Shown here piece by piece: positions 1-6,047 of a stretch of 6,047 nucleotides of DNA. The stretch is from assembly GCA_937903315.1 (NCBI GenBank), contig CALCZO010000031.1, forward strand, positions 1 through 6,047, written 5' to 3'. Source of the DNA: an uncultured Alphaproteobacteria bacterium. GTDB taxonomy: Bacteria; Pseudomonadota; Alphaproteobacteria; Rhizobiales; Beijerinckiaceae. Under the pieces are notes generated by a model. The model did no database searches. It saw only the letters and a list, made by a program, of their open reading frames with translations, and was not told the DNA's origin. A program made the translations under genes and the position numbers. How positions within the stretch are numbered: position 1 is the stretch's first letter; each line of letters begins with the position of its first letter.

Positions 1-995
1 GCCCGCTCGGCCGGGAACTTGTGCGCCACCGCCCAGCGCGGGCTGCGGGCGACAAAGCCGAGCCGCTTCTGGAGCGCGATGTCATCGACCTTGTAGACCA
101 CGCCGTCGATGTCATAGCCGAGGCTGGAGCGTTGCGCCTCGATCATCCGGTAATGGGCAATCAGTGCCGCCGCGTCCGTGCAGCGCGCCGTCAGCGGATT
201 GACCGGAAAACCCCAGTCGCGGAAGGCGGCAACCATGCCCATCTGCGACGGCATCGGCAGGGTGCTCATCTCGCCCCAGGTGTAGGCAAAAAAGTGCAGC
301 GGGCGCGCGGCCGTGATCGCCGGATCAAGTTGGCGCAGCGACCCGGCGGCCGCATTGCGCGGGTTGGCGAACAGCTTGTCGCCGGCTGCAGCCTGCCGTT
401 GGTTGAGCGCGGCGAATTCGGCATGGGACATGTAGATTTCGCCGCGGATTTCGGCGATGTCCGGGGCGAGGATCGGCAGTTCGACGGGTATGTCGGCAAT
501 CGTCCGCACGTTGGCGGTCACGTCCTCGCCCTCGGCACCGTCGCCGCGTGTCACCGCATGGACCAGCCGGCGGTTCTCGTAGCGCAGCGAGCAGGACAGG
601 CCGTCGATCTTCGGCTCTGCCGTGAAGGCCAGCACCGCCTCGTCCCCGAGCGCCAGAAACCGCCGGATGCGCCCGACAAACTCGCCGACATCCTGCTCGG
701 AAAAAGCATTGTCGAGCGACAGCATCGGCACCACATGGCGGATCTTGCCGAATTTCTCCTGCGGCGCCGCACCGACTTTGCGCGACAGGCTCGCCTCGGT
801 GACAAGCTCCGGAAACGCCGCCTCGATTGCCCGGTAGCGCGCGCGCAGGGCGTCGTACTCGGCATCGCTGATCGTCGGCGCGTCCTCCTGATGGTAGCGC
901 CGGTCATGTCCGGCGATCGCATCGCCGAGCGCGGCATGCTCCATGCGCGCCTCAAGCGGTGTCAGATCCTGAACCGGACTCGGTGTTTGCACCAT
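1..995 (-). CDS. ligA: NAD-dependent DNA ligase LigA, N-terminal part (3' end beyond the left edge)
   Basis: LigA seals nicks in duplex DNA using NAD+ during replication and repair in the cytoplasm. The window holds the first 331 codons, open to the left edge. Domain Ia carries the NMN-binding pattern with YH at residues 34-35 and DAEYD at 44-48. The adenylation domain follows, with SLDNAF (93-98), EPKIDGLS (127-134, Lys129 being the AMP-accepting lysine), TRGDG (149-153), NPRNAAAGSLRQLD (211-224), DIDGVVYKV (295-303) and the SPRWAVAHKFPAE block (318-330). The OB-fold, zinc finger, helix-hairpin-helix and BRCT domains would lie outside the window; the usual length is about 670-720 residues. 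The ATG at 995-993 overlaps the recN stop (TGATG). No strong Shine-Dalgarno is visible, so translation is probably coupled to recN. Identification is certain; only completeness is unknown. Confidence 0.97.
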   Translation of the reverse strand, partial: MVQTPSPVQDLTPLEARMEHAALGDAIAGHDRRYHQEDAPTISDAEYDALRARYRAIEAAFPELVTEASLSRKVGAAPQEKFGKIRHVVPMLSLDNAFSEQDVGEFVGRIRRFLALGDEAVLAFTAEPKIDGLSCSLRYENRRLVHAVTRGDGAEGEDVTANVRTIADIPVELPILAPDIAEIRGEIYMSHAEFAALNQRQAAAGDKLFANPRNAAAGSLRQLDPAITAARPLHFFAYTWGEMSTLPMPSQMGMVAAFRDWGFPVNPLTARCTDAAALIAHYRMIEAQRSSLGYDIDGVVYKVDDIALQKRLGFVARSPRWAVAHKFPAER

Positions 996-2656
996 CACGC
1001 ACCCGCCAGAAGACGCTCTGCAGCGGCCCGCGCCTCTGCCGTGATCACCTCGCCCGACAGCATCCGGGCAATTTCTTCCGGCCGTTCGGCCGCCGCCAGT
1101 GGGTGGACGCGGGTTGCCACCCGCGCCCCATCTTCGACCGCCTGCTTGGAAATCAGCAGATGCTGCCCGGCCCGCGCGGCGACCTGCGGCGCATGGGTCA
1201 CCGAGACGACCTGCACCCGCATCGCCAGCCGCGCCAGACGCTGGCCGATGGCATCGGCCACAGCCCCGCCAACCCCGGTGTCGATCTCGTCAAACACCAG
1301 CGTCGGTGCCGAGCCGCGATCGGCCAGAACCACCTTCAGCGCCAGCAGAAACCGCGACAGCTCGCCGCCCGATGCCACCTTCATCATCGGTCCCGGCTTG
1401 GTGCCGGGGTTAGTCTGGACATGGAACTCGATCCGGTCGAAGCCGTGCGATCCGACGGAATCCTCGGCGATCTCGGTCGAAAACCGCGCCCGTTCGAGTT
1501 TCAGCGGCGGCAGTTCCGCCGTCACCGCCGCGTCGAGTGCAGCCGCCGCCTTGCGCCGCCCGGCGCTGAGCACCCGCGCAGCCGCCTCGAATGCGGCCCT
1601 CCGCTCGCCGCGCATCGCATCGAGCGCCGCAAGGCGCGATTCGCCCGACTCAAGCGCGTCGATATCAGACCGGAACCGTTCGGCCAGAGCCGGCAGCGCA
1701 TCGACGGTTGTCTGGTATTTGCGCGCCGCAGCCCTGAGCGCGAACAGCCGCTCCTCGATCCGCTCCAGTTCACCGGGATCAAAATCCGCCGCCCGGAAGG
1801 CCGCTTCAATCGCTGTTTCGACATCGGACAGGCTGTTCAGCGCCGAATCGAGGGCCTTGACCACCGGTTCGATCAACGCCGGCGCCTGCCCTGCCCGCCG
1901 CTCCAGCCGCCGGAGCAGCGACGCCATCACCGGAAGGGGCGAGTGGGCTCCGCCGACGACATCGCGGGCTTCGCTCAGGTCGGCCGCAACCTTTTCCGAT
2001 TGCATCATCGTCTGACGCCGGAGCGCAAGCGCCTCCTCCTCACCCGGCTCGGGGGCAAGACGGGTCAATTCGTCAGAGGCATGGCGCAGGTAATCCGCCT
2101 CCTTGCGCGCTGCCGCGACCTTCGCGCCGTGGGTGACGAATTCCGTTTCTGCCTGGTGCCATCCGGCATGCAGCGACGCGACATGGCGGACACTCGCCTC
2201 CAGACCGCCAAAGGCATCGACCAGCGCGCGATGGCGCGAGGCATCGACTAGCGCCCGCTCGTCATGTTGGCCATGAATTTCCACCAGCGCCGCACCGACC
2301 GCGCGCATCACCTGCACGCTTGTCGGCTGATCGTTGATGAAGGCGCGGCTGCGTCCGTCAGCCATCTGCACGCGGCGCAGGATCAGGTCGCCCTCGGTGG
2401 AGAGGCCGGCGGCGCCGGCGATGTCGAGCGCAGGATGCCCGGTCGGCACATCGAAAACCGCCGTGACCTGCCCCTGCGAGAGGCCATGACGGACCAACCC
2501 GCCGTCTCCCCGCCCGCCGAGCGCGAGGGCAAACGCGTCCAGAAGGATCGATTTCCCGGCCCCGGTCTCGCCGGTCAGAGCGCTGAGCCCGACCGAAAAG
2601 CCGATGTCGAGCCTGTCGATCAGGACGATATCGCGAATGGACAGCTGGACCAGCAT
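995..2656 (-). CDS. recN: DNA repair protein RecN (SMC-like ATPase), complete
   Basis: RecN is a cytoplasmic SMC-family ATPase that acts early in RecA-dependent repair of double-strand breaks. The 553-residue product has the same length as E. coli RecN. The N-terminal ATPase half has Walker A GETGAGKS (29-36) and the EIHGQHDE block (126-133). The middle, about 150-380, is an Ala/Glu/Arg/Leu-rich helical region fitting the family's short antiparallel coiled coil. The C-terminal half has the ABC signature SGGELSR (429-435), Walker B VFDEIDTG (454-461, with Asp456 and Glu457) and the switch histidine in VTHAPQVA (His488). The ATG start begins 19 bases after the bamD stop and has a GGAAAGGG ribosome site 6 bases upstream. 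The stop overlaps the ligA start. No LexA-type box directly precedes it, so expression probably follows bamD. Nothing is missing or broken. Confidence 0.98.
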   Translation of the reverse strand: MLVQLSIRDIVLIDRLDIGFSVGLSALTGETGAGKSILLDAFALALGGRGDGGLVRHGLSQGQVTAVFDVPTGHPALDIAGAAGLSTEGDLILRRVQMADGRSRAFINDQPTSVQVMRAVGAALVEIHGQHDERALVDASRHRALVDAFGGLEASVRHVASLHAGWHQAETEFVTHGAKVAAARKEADYLRHASDELTRLAPEPGEEEALALRRQTMMQSEKVAADLSEARDVVGGAHSPLPVMASLLRRLERRAGQAPALIEPVVKALDSALNSLSDVETAIEAAFRAADFDPGELERIEERLFALRAAARKYQTTVDALPALAERFRSDIDALESGESRLAALDAMRGERRAAFEAAARVLSAGRRKAAAALDAAVTAELPPLKLERARFSTEIAEDSVGSHGFDRIEFHVQTNPGTKPGPMMKVASGGELSRFLLALKVVLADRGSAPTLVFDEIDTGVGGAVADAIGQRLARLAMRVQVVSVTHAPQVAARAGQHLLISKQAVEDGARVATRVHPLAAAERPEEIARMLSGEVITAEARAAAERLLAGA

Positions 2657-2662
2657 GGCCAG

Positions 2663-2670
2663 CCCTTTCC
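2663..2670 (-). promoter_or_regulatory. Ribosome binding site of recN
   Basis: On the minus strand GGAAAGGG lies 6 bases before the recN ATG, inside the 19-base gap after the bamD stop. It supports the ATG at 2656 as the recN start and gives recN its own ribosome entry within the operon. Confidence 0.65.
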
Positions 2671-2675
2671 GCGCG

Positions 2676-3566
2676 CTACAGCCCGACGCTGCGGGTAAAG
2701 CCGCGGAACTGCTTGCTGATCCACGAGCCCTGATCCTCGCGTGGCGCTGTCCCGCCCGATTGCAGCAGGTCGAAGGCGTTCTTGTACCACGGGCTTTCGG
2801 GGAAGTTGTGACCCAGAACCGCTGCGGCGGTCTGGGCTTCGGCGACGATACCGAGGGCCATATAGGCTTCGGTGATCCGCATCAGCGCTTCCTCGACATG
2901 GCGCGTCGTCTGATACCGCACCAGAACTTCACGGAAGCGGTTGACCGCACCGGTGAAATTGCGCTGCTTGAGGTAATAGCGGCCGACGTCCATTTCCTTG
3001 CCGGCAAGCTGATCGCGCGCCACCAGCACGCGCTGCTTGGCGTCGGCGGCATATTCCGACTGTGGCCACTTGCGCGATACTTCGTCGAGCGCGATCAGCG
3101 CCCGCTCGGTCCGTTCCTGATCGCGCGTGACATCCGGGATCTGGTTGAAATAGGACATGCCGACGAGGTACTGCGCATAGGCCGCATCCTGATCAGCCGG
3201 ATACAGCTGGACGAACCGCCGACCGGCCGCAATCGACTCGTCGTACTCACCCGACTCGTAATTGGCAAAAGTGGTCAGGATCAGCGCTTTGCGCGACCAG
3301 TTCGAATAGGGGTACTGCTTGTCGAGTTCGGCGAATTTTTTCGCCGCCGCCCCATACTGCTTGCGCTCGAGCCGGCCGAGACCGTCATTGAACAGAACCT
3401 CAGCCGGTTCTTCCTTCTCGATATCGCTCTTCGGGCCTTTTTTCTCAAACATCGTCAGAGGGTTGAGATTGAGATCCGATACCGTTTCGCAAGCTGAGAC
3501 GGACAGGCCGAGGCACACGGCCAACGCCAACCGAAGAACTTGCGCACTCATTCCAGCCCGAGCCAT
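2676..3566 (-). CDS. bamD: Outer membrane assembly lipoprotein BamD (YfiO/ComL family), complete
   Basis: BamD is an essential periplasm-facing lipoprotein that bridges BamA and the other accessory subunits when beta-barrel proteins are folded into the outer membrane. From the ATG at 3566 the product has 296 residues. A signal peptide with Arg5 and Arg12, then a hydrophobic core, ends in the lipobox VSAC with Cys26 as the lipidated residue, giving a mature form of about 271 residues. The rest is helical TPR-type sequence, about five repeats between 55 and 260. Family landmarks include QYPYSNWSRKAL (84-95), YPADQDAAYAQYL (122-134), QIPDVTRDQ (142-150) and AAVLGHNFPES (248-258). The start is uncertain: an in-frame ATG at 3551 (Cys at residue 21) is equally workable, and neither has a strong Shine-Dalgarno. 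The frame stays open upstream to 3662, but that extension would put 57 residues before the lipid cysteine. It is followed closely by recN. Confidence 0.95.
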   Translation of the reverse strand: MARAGMSAQVLRLALAVCLGLSVSACETVSDLNLNPLTMFEKKGPKSDIEKEEPAEVLFNDGLGRLERKQYGAAAKKFAELDKQYPYSNWSRKALILTTFANYESGEYDESIAAGRRFVQLYPADQDAAYAQYLVGMSYFNQIPDVTRDQERTERALIALDEVSRKWPQSEYAADAKQRVLVARDQLAGKEMDVGRYYLKQRNFTGAVNRFREVLVRYQTTRHVEEALMRITEAYMALGIVAEAQTAAAVLGHNFPESPWYKNAFDLLQSGGTAPREDQGSWISKQFRGFTRSVGL

Positions 3567-3775
3567 GGTCAGCCTATACTCTCCGCCTCTGCGGCGCGAC
3601 ATTTGCACGAGAACACCGCCCCGCGCAACTCGCCAGAAGCCCATTCCCGACAGCCCCGGCAAAAAACCGGCACTTCGTTAACTGCTCACTCGCCCGGCAA
3701 TATGGCGAAGACACGGCAGACCAAACGCCGAGGCAGCAAATGTCATCAAAGACAGGAAAACCGGCCCTTCCCGCG
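3567..3775 (-). other. lpxC-bamD intergenic spacer, no gene seen
   Basis: These 209 bases hold no credible gene. Apart from the hairpin at the lpxC end, I see no strong sigma-70-like promoter. A TATAGG hexamer on the minus strand sits only 9 bases before the first bamD ATG, which would imply a nearly leaderless message and lacks a good -35. Whether bamD has its own promoter or is read through from lpxC cannot be decided from the sequence. Confidence 0.5.
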
Positions 3776-3794
3776 TCAGCGGGTCACCGGGCCG
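3757..3794 (-). terminator. Possible two-part hairpin with weak T run spanning the lpxC stop
   Basis: On the minus strand an outer stem CGGCCC/GGGCCG (3789-3794 with 3762-3767) encloses an inner stem CCCGC/GCGGG (3779-3783 with 3770-3774). The internal loop is asymmetric (GGTGA opposite AA) and the apical loop has 4 bases. A short TTTT (3757-3760) follows one base after the outer stem. The lpxC TGA lies within the apical part. The shape resembles an intrinsic terminator, but the T run is short and the stem interrupted, so it may only attenuate transcription, protect an RNA end, or be chance in GC-rich DNA. Confidence 0.35.
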
Positions 3795-4723
3795 AAAGCC
3801 ATCGCCGGAGCGGTCAGCTCGCCATGGCCATACTCGCGCACAACCTCGCGCCGGGACGACGTCGCATCGACAATCGCATAGGCGCTGCGGTCGGCGAACA
3901 GCCGCTGGAGCATCATGACATTGAGCTTGTGGCCCGGGCAGAAGGCGCGATAGGTGCCGCGGATCATGTAACCGGCCAGCGCCAGATCGCCGACAGCGTC
4001 AAGAATCTTGTGGCGGACAAACTCGTCCGGATGGCGCAGGCCCTCGGGATTGACGACGCAATCCTCGCCGATCGCAACGGTATTCTCGAGGCTCGCGCCA
4101 AGCGCAAAGCCGGCTTTCCAGAGCTTCTCGACATCGCGCATGAAACCAAAGGTACGCGCATCGGCAATCTCGGACCGGAACCGGTCCGCGGTCAGATCGA
4201 ACGTCCGCGCCTGACGGCCAACAACCGGGGTATCAAACGCAATCTCGACCTCGCAGCGCAGCGACGGACCGCCGGGCAGAAGCTCGGCATAGGACCGGCC
4301 ACTCTCGATCCGCACCGGCTTGAGGACCTTCACCACCTTGCGGTTGGCGGCCAGCGGCACGATGCCGACCTGATCGATCGCCTCGACGAAAACCCGCGCG
4401 CTGCCATCGAGAATCGGCAGCTCGGGACCATCGATCTCGATCAACGCATTGTCGACACCAAGACCGGCCAGAGCGGCCAGACAATGTTCGATTGTCGACA
4501 CGGTGGCGCCGCAATCGGTGCCGATAACCGTGCACAGTTCAGTCTGGCGGACGGACCCGAACCGGGCCTCGATCAGGCGCTCGCGCCCGCCTTCGAGACC
4601 GGTACGCAGAAACAGATACCCCGTATCTGCATCAGCAGGATGAAGAATGACCCGGGCAGGACGCCCACTGTGAACACCGATACCATCGACTACAATGCGA
4701 TCGCCAAGGGTGGTTTGTTTCAC
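3776..4723 (-). CDS. lpxC: UDP-3-O-acyl-N-acetylglucosamine deacetylase LpxC, complete
   Basis: LpxC is the cytoplasmic zinc amidase that removes the N-acetyl group from UDP-3-O-acyl-GlcNAc, the committed step of lipid A synthesis. From the GTG at 4723 the product has 315 residues, normal for the family. The N-terminal domain contains GIGVHSG (14-20), HPAD (28-31) and STIEH (76-80), with catalytic Glu79 and zinc ligand His80. ELPILDGSA (101-109) follows. The second domain has ARTFGF (189-194), LENTVAIG (212-219), RHKILDAVGDLALAG (237-251) with zinc ligands His238 and Asp242 plus Asp246, and GHKLN with catalytic His265. The GTG is preferred because AAGGA lies 8 bases upstream and the family N-terminus begins here. 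An in-frame ATG at 4885 would add 54 unrelated residues and lacks a ribosome site. A strong terminator separates it from ftsZ. Confidence 0.97.
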   Translation of the reverse strand: MKQTTLGDRIVVDGIGVHSGRPARVILHPADADTGYLFLRTGLEGGRERLIEARFGSVRQTELCTVIGTDCGATVSTIEHCLAALAGLGVDNALIEIDGPELPILDGSARVFVEAIDQVGIVPLAANRKVVKVLKPVRIESGRSYAELLPGGPSLRCEVEIAFDTPVVGRQARTFDLTADRFRSEIADARTFGFMRDVEKLWKAGFALGASLENTVAIGEDCVVNPEGLRHPDEFVRHKILDAVGDLALAGYMIRGTYRAFCPGHKLNVMMLQRLFADRSAYAIVDATSSRREVVREYGHGELTAPAMAFGPVTR

Positions 4724-4731
4724 GAGGCCCG

Positions 4732-4736
4732 TCCTT
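4732..4736 (-). promoter_or_regulatory. Ribosome binding site that decides the lpxC GTG start
   Basis: AAGGA on the minus strand, inside a purine-rich AAGAAGAAGGA run, ends 8 bases before the GTG at 4723-4721. It is the best ribosome site near the lpxC 5' end and fixes the start at the non-ATG codon, where similarity to the LpxC family begins. Confidence 0.75.
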
Positions 4737-4838
4737 CTTCTTGCGAACCTGACCGGCACCGAACCGCGCCATGCACCAGGAGCCGCCCTGAAACCTGACA
4801 GGGGCGATTCCCCAGCCGGTTCCACGGTCACAGAAGGG

Positions 4839-4866
4839 TGAATACCGTCGTAAGCGCGATTGTCAA
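4839..4866 (-). promoter_or_regulatory. Candidate promoter of lpxC
   Basis: On the minus strand a perfect -35 hexamer TTGACA (4866-4861) is followed after 16 bases by TATTCA (4844-4839), a weak match to the -10 consensus. It lies downstream of the ftsZ terminator and at the edge of the AT-rich block, where a promoter for lpxC is needed. Transcription would begin near 4832, leaving a leader of about 110 bases. The -10 is poor, so the exact element is tentative. Confidence 0.45.
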
Positions 4867-4897
4867 AATCACGCTTTTTTACCATGTGTAACAAAGC

Positions 4898-4909
4898 GCC
4901 AAATCTGGC
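4898..4909. promoter_or_regulatory. Small inverted repeat upstream of the lpxC promoter
   Basis: GCCAAATCTGGC is an imperfect palindrome with GCCA/TGGC arms, about 30 bases upstream of the candidate -35. A second short inverted repeat, TTAC-N5-GTAA, lies at 4879-4891 between the two. Both could be protein-binding sites in the AT-rich control region, but half sites of four bases arise easily by chance, and neither matches an operator I can name. Confidence 0.2.
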
Positions 4910-4936
4910 TAATCTTCTGTTATTAAATGATTTTTC

Positions 4937-4970
4937 AAAAGAAAAGCAGAGGCCCTTGCCGGGCCTCTGC
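4937..4970 (-). terminator. Strong intrinsic terminator of ftsZ
   Basis: On the minus strand GCAGAGGCCC (4970-4961) pairs perfectly over 10 bases with GGGCCTCTGC (4955-4946) around the 5-base loop GGCAA. The T-rich tail TTTTCTTTT (4945-4937) follows at once. It begins 36 bases after the ftsZ stop and should end the division-cluster transcript before lpxC. The tail reads AAAAGAAAA on the other strand, so the structure is directional for minus-strand transcription. Confidence 0.92.
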
Positions 4971-5006
4971 TGCATGATGAAAGACTTGCGGCGCACGTTC
5001 GCGCTG

Positions 5007-6047
5007 TCAGTTGGCCTGGCGGCGCAGGAAGGCGGGAATCTCGAGGTGCTCGTCCGCACTCGCCCCGGCCTGATTCGCCACACGACCGTGCGTGTCGAGC
5101 TGTCCGGTCGCCGGACGCGGAGGCGCGGGACGGCGCGCATACTCGGCATGGACGGCCGACGGCGCGGGCGCGGCAACCGGCGCCGGCATCGGCCGGGCCT
5201 CGCTCGGCTCGGTATCATCCCGGCGTCCCAGTCCGACCGCAGCAAGCCGCTGCATCAGCGTCATGCGCTTGCTCTCGACAGGATGGGGGGCGGCAACAGG
5301 GCGGCCATCAGCGACATGCGGATTGGCGCGCACCAGCTGCTGGCCGGGATGCGGCAGGTCCTCAATGCCCGGCATCCGCGGCTGGCGCAGGGTCGTGCGC
5401 TCGGGCGCCGGCGGAATGTAAGGCTGATGGGAGTCAGGCTCCGGCGTCCTGTCCTCGACGATCGGCTCCTGGAAGAAGGCCGTGCGCGGCTGAGCCGGCT
5501 GCAGGGTGACGTCATGCTGCACCTGCACCGGTTCGGCGGCCGGCTGGCGCGCCTGCACGTCCGCAGCCGGTGCGTGCTGCACCTGCACGCGGGCGGCCAT
5601 GTGCGCCCGGAGCTTTTCAGCCATTTCCTGCAACCGCTGATCCTGATTGGCAGCCTGCTGGGCAGCCCCGGCGGCGGCAATATCGAGCCCGGTGGCAACC
5701 ACCGAGACCCGGATGATGCCATCGAGCGATTCGTCCTGCGTCGCGCCGAAGATGACATTGGCGTCGGCTTCCACTTCCTGACGGATGCGGTTGGCGGCCT
5801 CGTCGACCTCGTAGATCTTCATGTCGCGCCCGCCGGTGATCGAGATCAGCAGGCCGCGGGCCCCCTTCATCGTCACTTCGTCGAGCAGCGGATTGGCAAT
5901 CGCCGCCTCGGCGGCCTGAATGGCGCGGTTCTCGCCGGTCGATTCGCCGGTGCCCATCATCGCCTTGCCCATCTCGCGCATCACGGCGCGGACGTCGGCG
6001 AAGTCGAGGTTGATCAGGCCGGGCTTGACGATCAGATCGGTGATCGA
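5007..6047 (-). CDS. ftsZ: Cell division GTPase FtsZ, C-terminal part (start beyond the right edge)
   Basis: FtsZ is the tubulin-like GTPase that polymerises into the division ring at midcell. The window has its last 346 residues, open to the right edge. By alignment from memory with E. coli FtsZ, roughly 195 N-terminal residues with the GTP-binding GGGTGTG loop are missing, implying a full length near 540. The fragment starts just before the T7 synergy loop GLINLDFADV (10-19; Asn13, Asp15 and Asp18 complete the GTPase site of the neighbouring subunit). The C-terminal tubulin domain runs to about VVATGLD (116-122). A disordered Pro/Ala/Gln-rich linker of about 210 residues follows, containing two more ordered-looking stretches, RMPGIEDLPHPGQQLVRANP (224-243) and RMTLMQRLAAVGLGRR (261-276). 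The tail LEIPAFLRRQAN is the conserved peptide that binds membrane anchors such as FtsA. A strong terminator lies 36 bases downstream. Confidence 0.97.
   Translation of the reverse strand, partial: SITDLIVKPGLINLDFADVRAVMREMGKAMMGTGESTGENRAIQAAEAAIANPLLDEVTMKGARGLLISITGGRDMKIYEVDEAANRIRQEVEADANVIFGATQDESLDGIIRVSVVATGLDIAAAGAAQQAANQDQRLQEMAEKLRAHMAARVQVQHAPAADVQARQPAAEPVQVQHDVTLQPAQPRTAFFQEPIVEDRTPEPDSHQPYIPPAPERTTLRQPRMPGIEDLPHPGQQLVRANPHVADGRPVAAPHPVESKRMTLMQRLAAVGLGRRDDTEPSEARPMPAPVAAPAPSAVHAEYARRPAPPRPATGQLDTHGRVANQAGASADEHLEIPAFLRRQAN

Larger units (their letters stand above)
4724..5006 (-). other. ftsZ-lpxC intergenic control region
   Basis: The 283 bases between ftsZ and lpxC hold, in transcription order, the ftsZ terminator, an AT-rich block (4861-4945, 26 G/C of 85) far below the GC content of the flanking genes, a candidate promoter at the end of that block, and a leader of about 110 bases. 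The leader can form small stems: GGGG/CCCC around 4801-4813 and CCCTG/CAGGG just downstream. No conserved riboswitch or small gene was recognised. Confidence 0.6.

Noticed and set aside
21..2015. A 664-codon open frame on the plus strand opposite ligA and recN
   Set aside because: It lies wholly antisense to two clearly conserved genes, its product is Arg/Ala/Ser-rich low-quality sequence without a recognisable domain, and long mirror frames are expected in GC-rich coding DNA.
959..2251. A 430-codon plus-strand open frame opposite recN
   Set aside because: It overlaps the previous frame and recN, with Arg/His/Gln-rich composition typical of antisense reading of GC-rich codons.
4745..4764. 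GAAC-N12-GAAC pattern resembling an alphaproteobacterial LexA box before lpxC
   Set aside because: The known pattern needs a 7-base spacer; here it is 12, and lpxC is not an expected SOS target.
3740..4798. A 352-codon plus-strand open frame opposite lpxC
   Set aside because: It mirrors the LpxC coding frame and shows no family motif; its boundaries do not respect the lpxC control region.
4886..4895. TGTTACACA as a DnaA box
   Set aside because: It differs at two positions from TTATNCACA, is single, and nothing else suggests an origin.
4909..4931. TTAA-containing AT-rich stretch as a CtrA site (TTAA-N7-TTAA)
   Set aside because: Only one TTAA half is present; the position seven bases further on reads AGAT, so the full pattern is absent.
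4724..5245. N-terminal extension of lpxC into the ftsZ coding region, or a start at the ATG at 4885
   Set aside because: The extension would cross the ftsZ terminator, has no ribosome site at 4885 and no LpxC similarity, whereas the GTG at 4723 has AAGGA at the right distance.

Overview
The window is a GC-rich chromosomal segment with strong codon bias. It carries five housekeeping genes, all on the minus strand. Read in the direction of transcription (right to left) they are ftsZ (3' part), lpxC, bamD, recN and ligA (5' part). This order, at the end of the division and cell-wall cluster, is familiar from Alphaproteobacteria (Rhizobiales/Hyphomicrobiales and Caulobacterales relatives). The protein details agree: the FtsZ tail ends in EIPAFLRRQAN, FtsZ has a long Pro/Ala/Gln-rich linker, and BamD carries the QIPDVTRDQ stretch. 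The genus cannot be fixed from the sequence alone. LpxC and BamD show that the organism is Gram-negative with a lipid A outer membrane.

Layout, right to left. From 6047 to 5007 lies the last two-thirds of ftsZ, with its start outside the window. A strong intrinsic terminator (4937-4970) follows ftsZ. It is followed by an AT-rich block (26 G/C in 85 bases, 4861-4945), a candidate promoter with a perfect TTGACA (4839-4866) and a leader of about 110 nt to the GTG start of lpxC (4723-3776). A 209-base gap, with a possible two-part hairpin spanning the lpxC stop codon, separates lpxC from bamD (3566-2676). bamD, recN (2656-995) and ligA (995 to the left edge) are packed tightly: 19 bases between bamD and recN, and a TGATG stop/start overlap between recN and ligA. 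They are almost certainly co-transcribed and partly translationally coupled.

Functionally the block combines cytokinesis (FtsZ ring), outer-membrane biogenesis (LpxC commits to lipid A synthesis; BamD is the lipoprotein scaffold of the beta-barrel assembly machine) and DNA maintenance (RecN in double-strand break repair, LigA in sealing nicks). All five proteins keep the key residues that fall inside the window, and none shows a frameshift or premature stop.

No mobile element, CRISPR array, tRNA, rRNA or clear accessory gene is seen. The long open frames on the plus strand are explained as mirror frames of GC-rich coding sequence. The points most worth a second look are regulatory: the isolation of lpxC from ftsZ with its own AT-rich control region, the hairpin at the lpxC stop, and the start and expression signals of bamD. 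I found no convincing sign of an undescribed system here.
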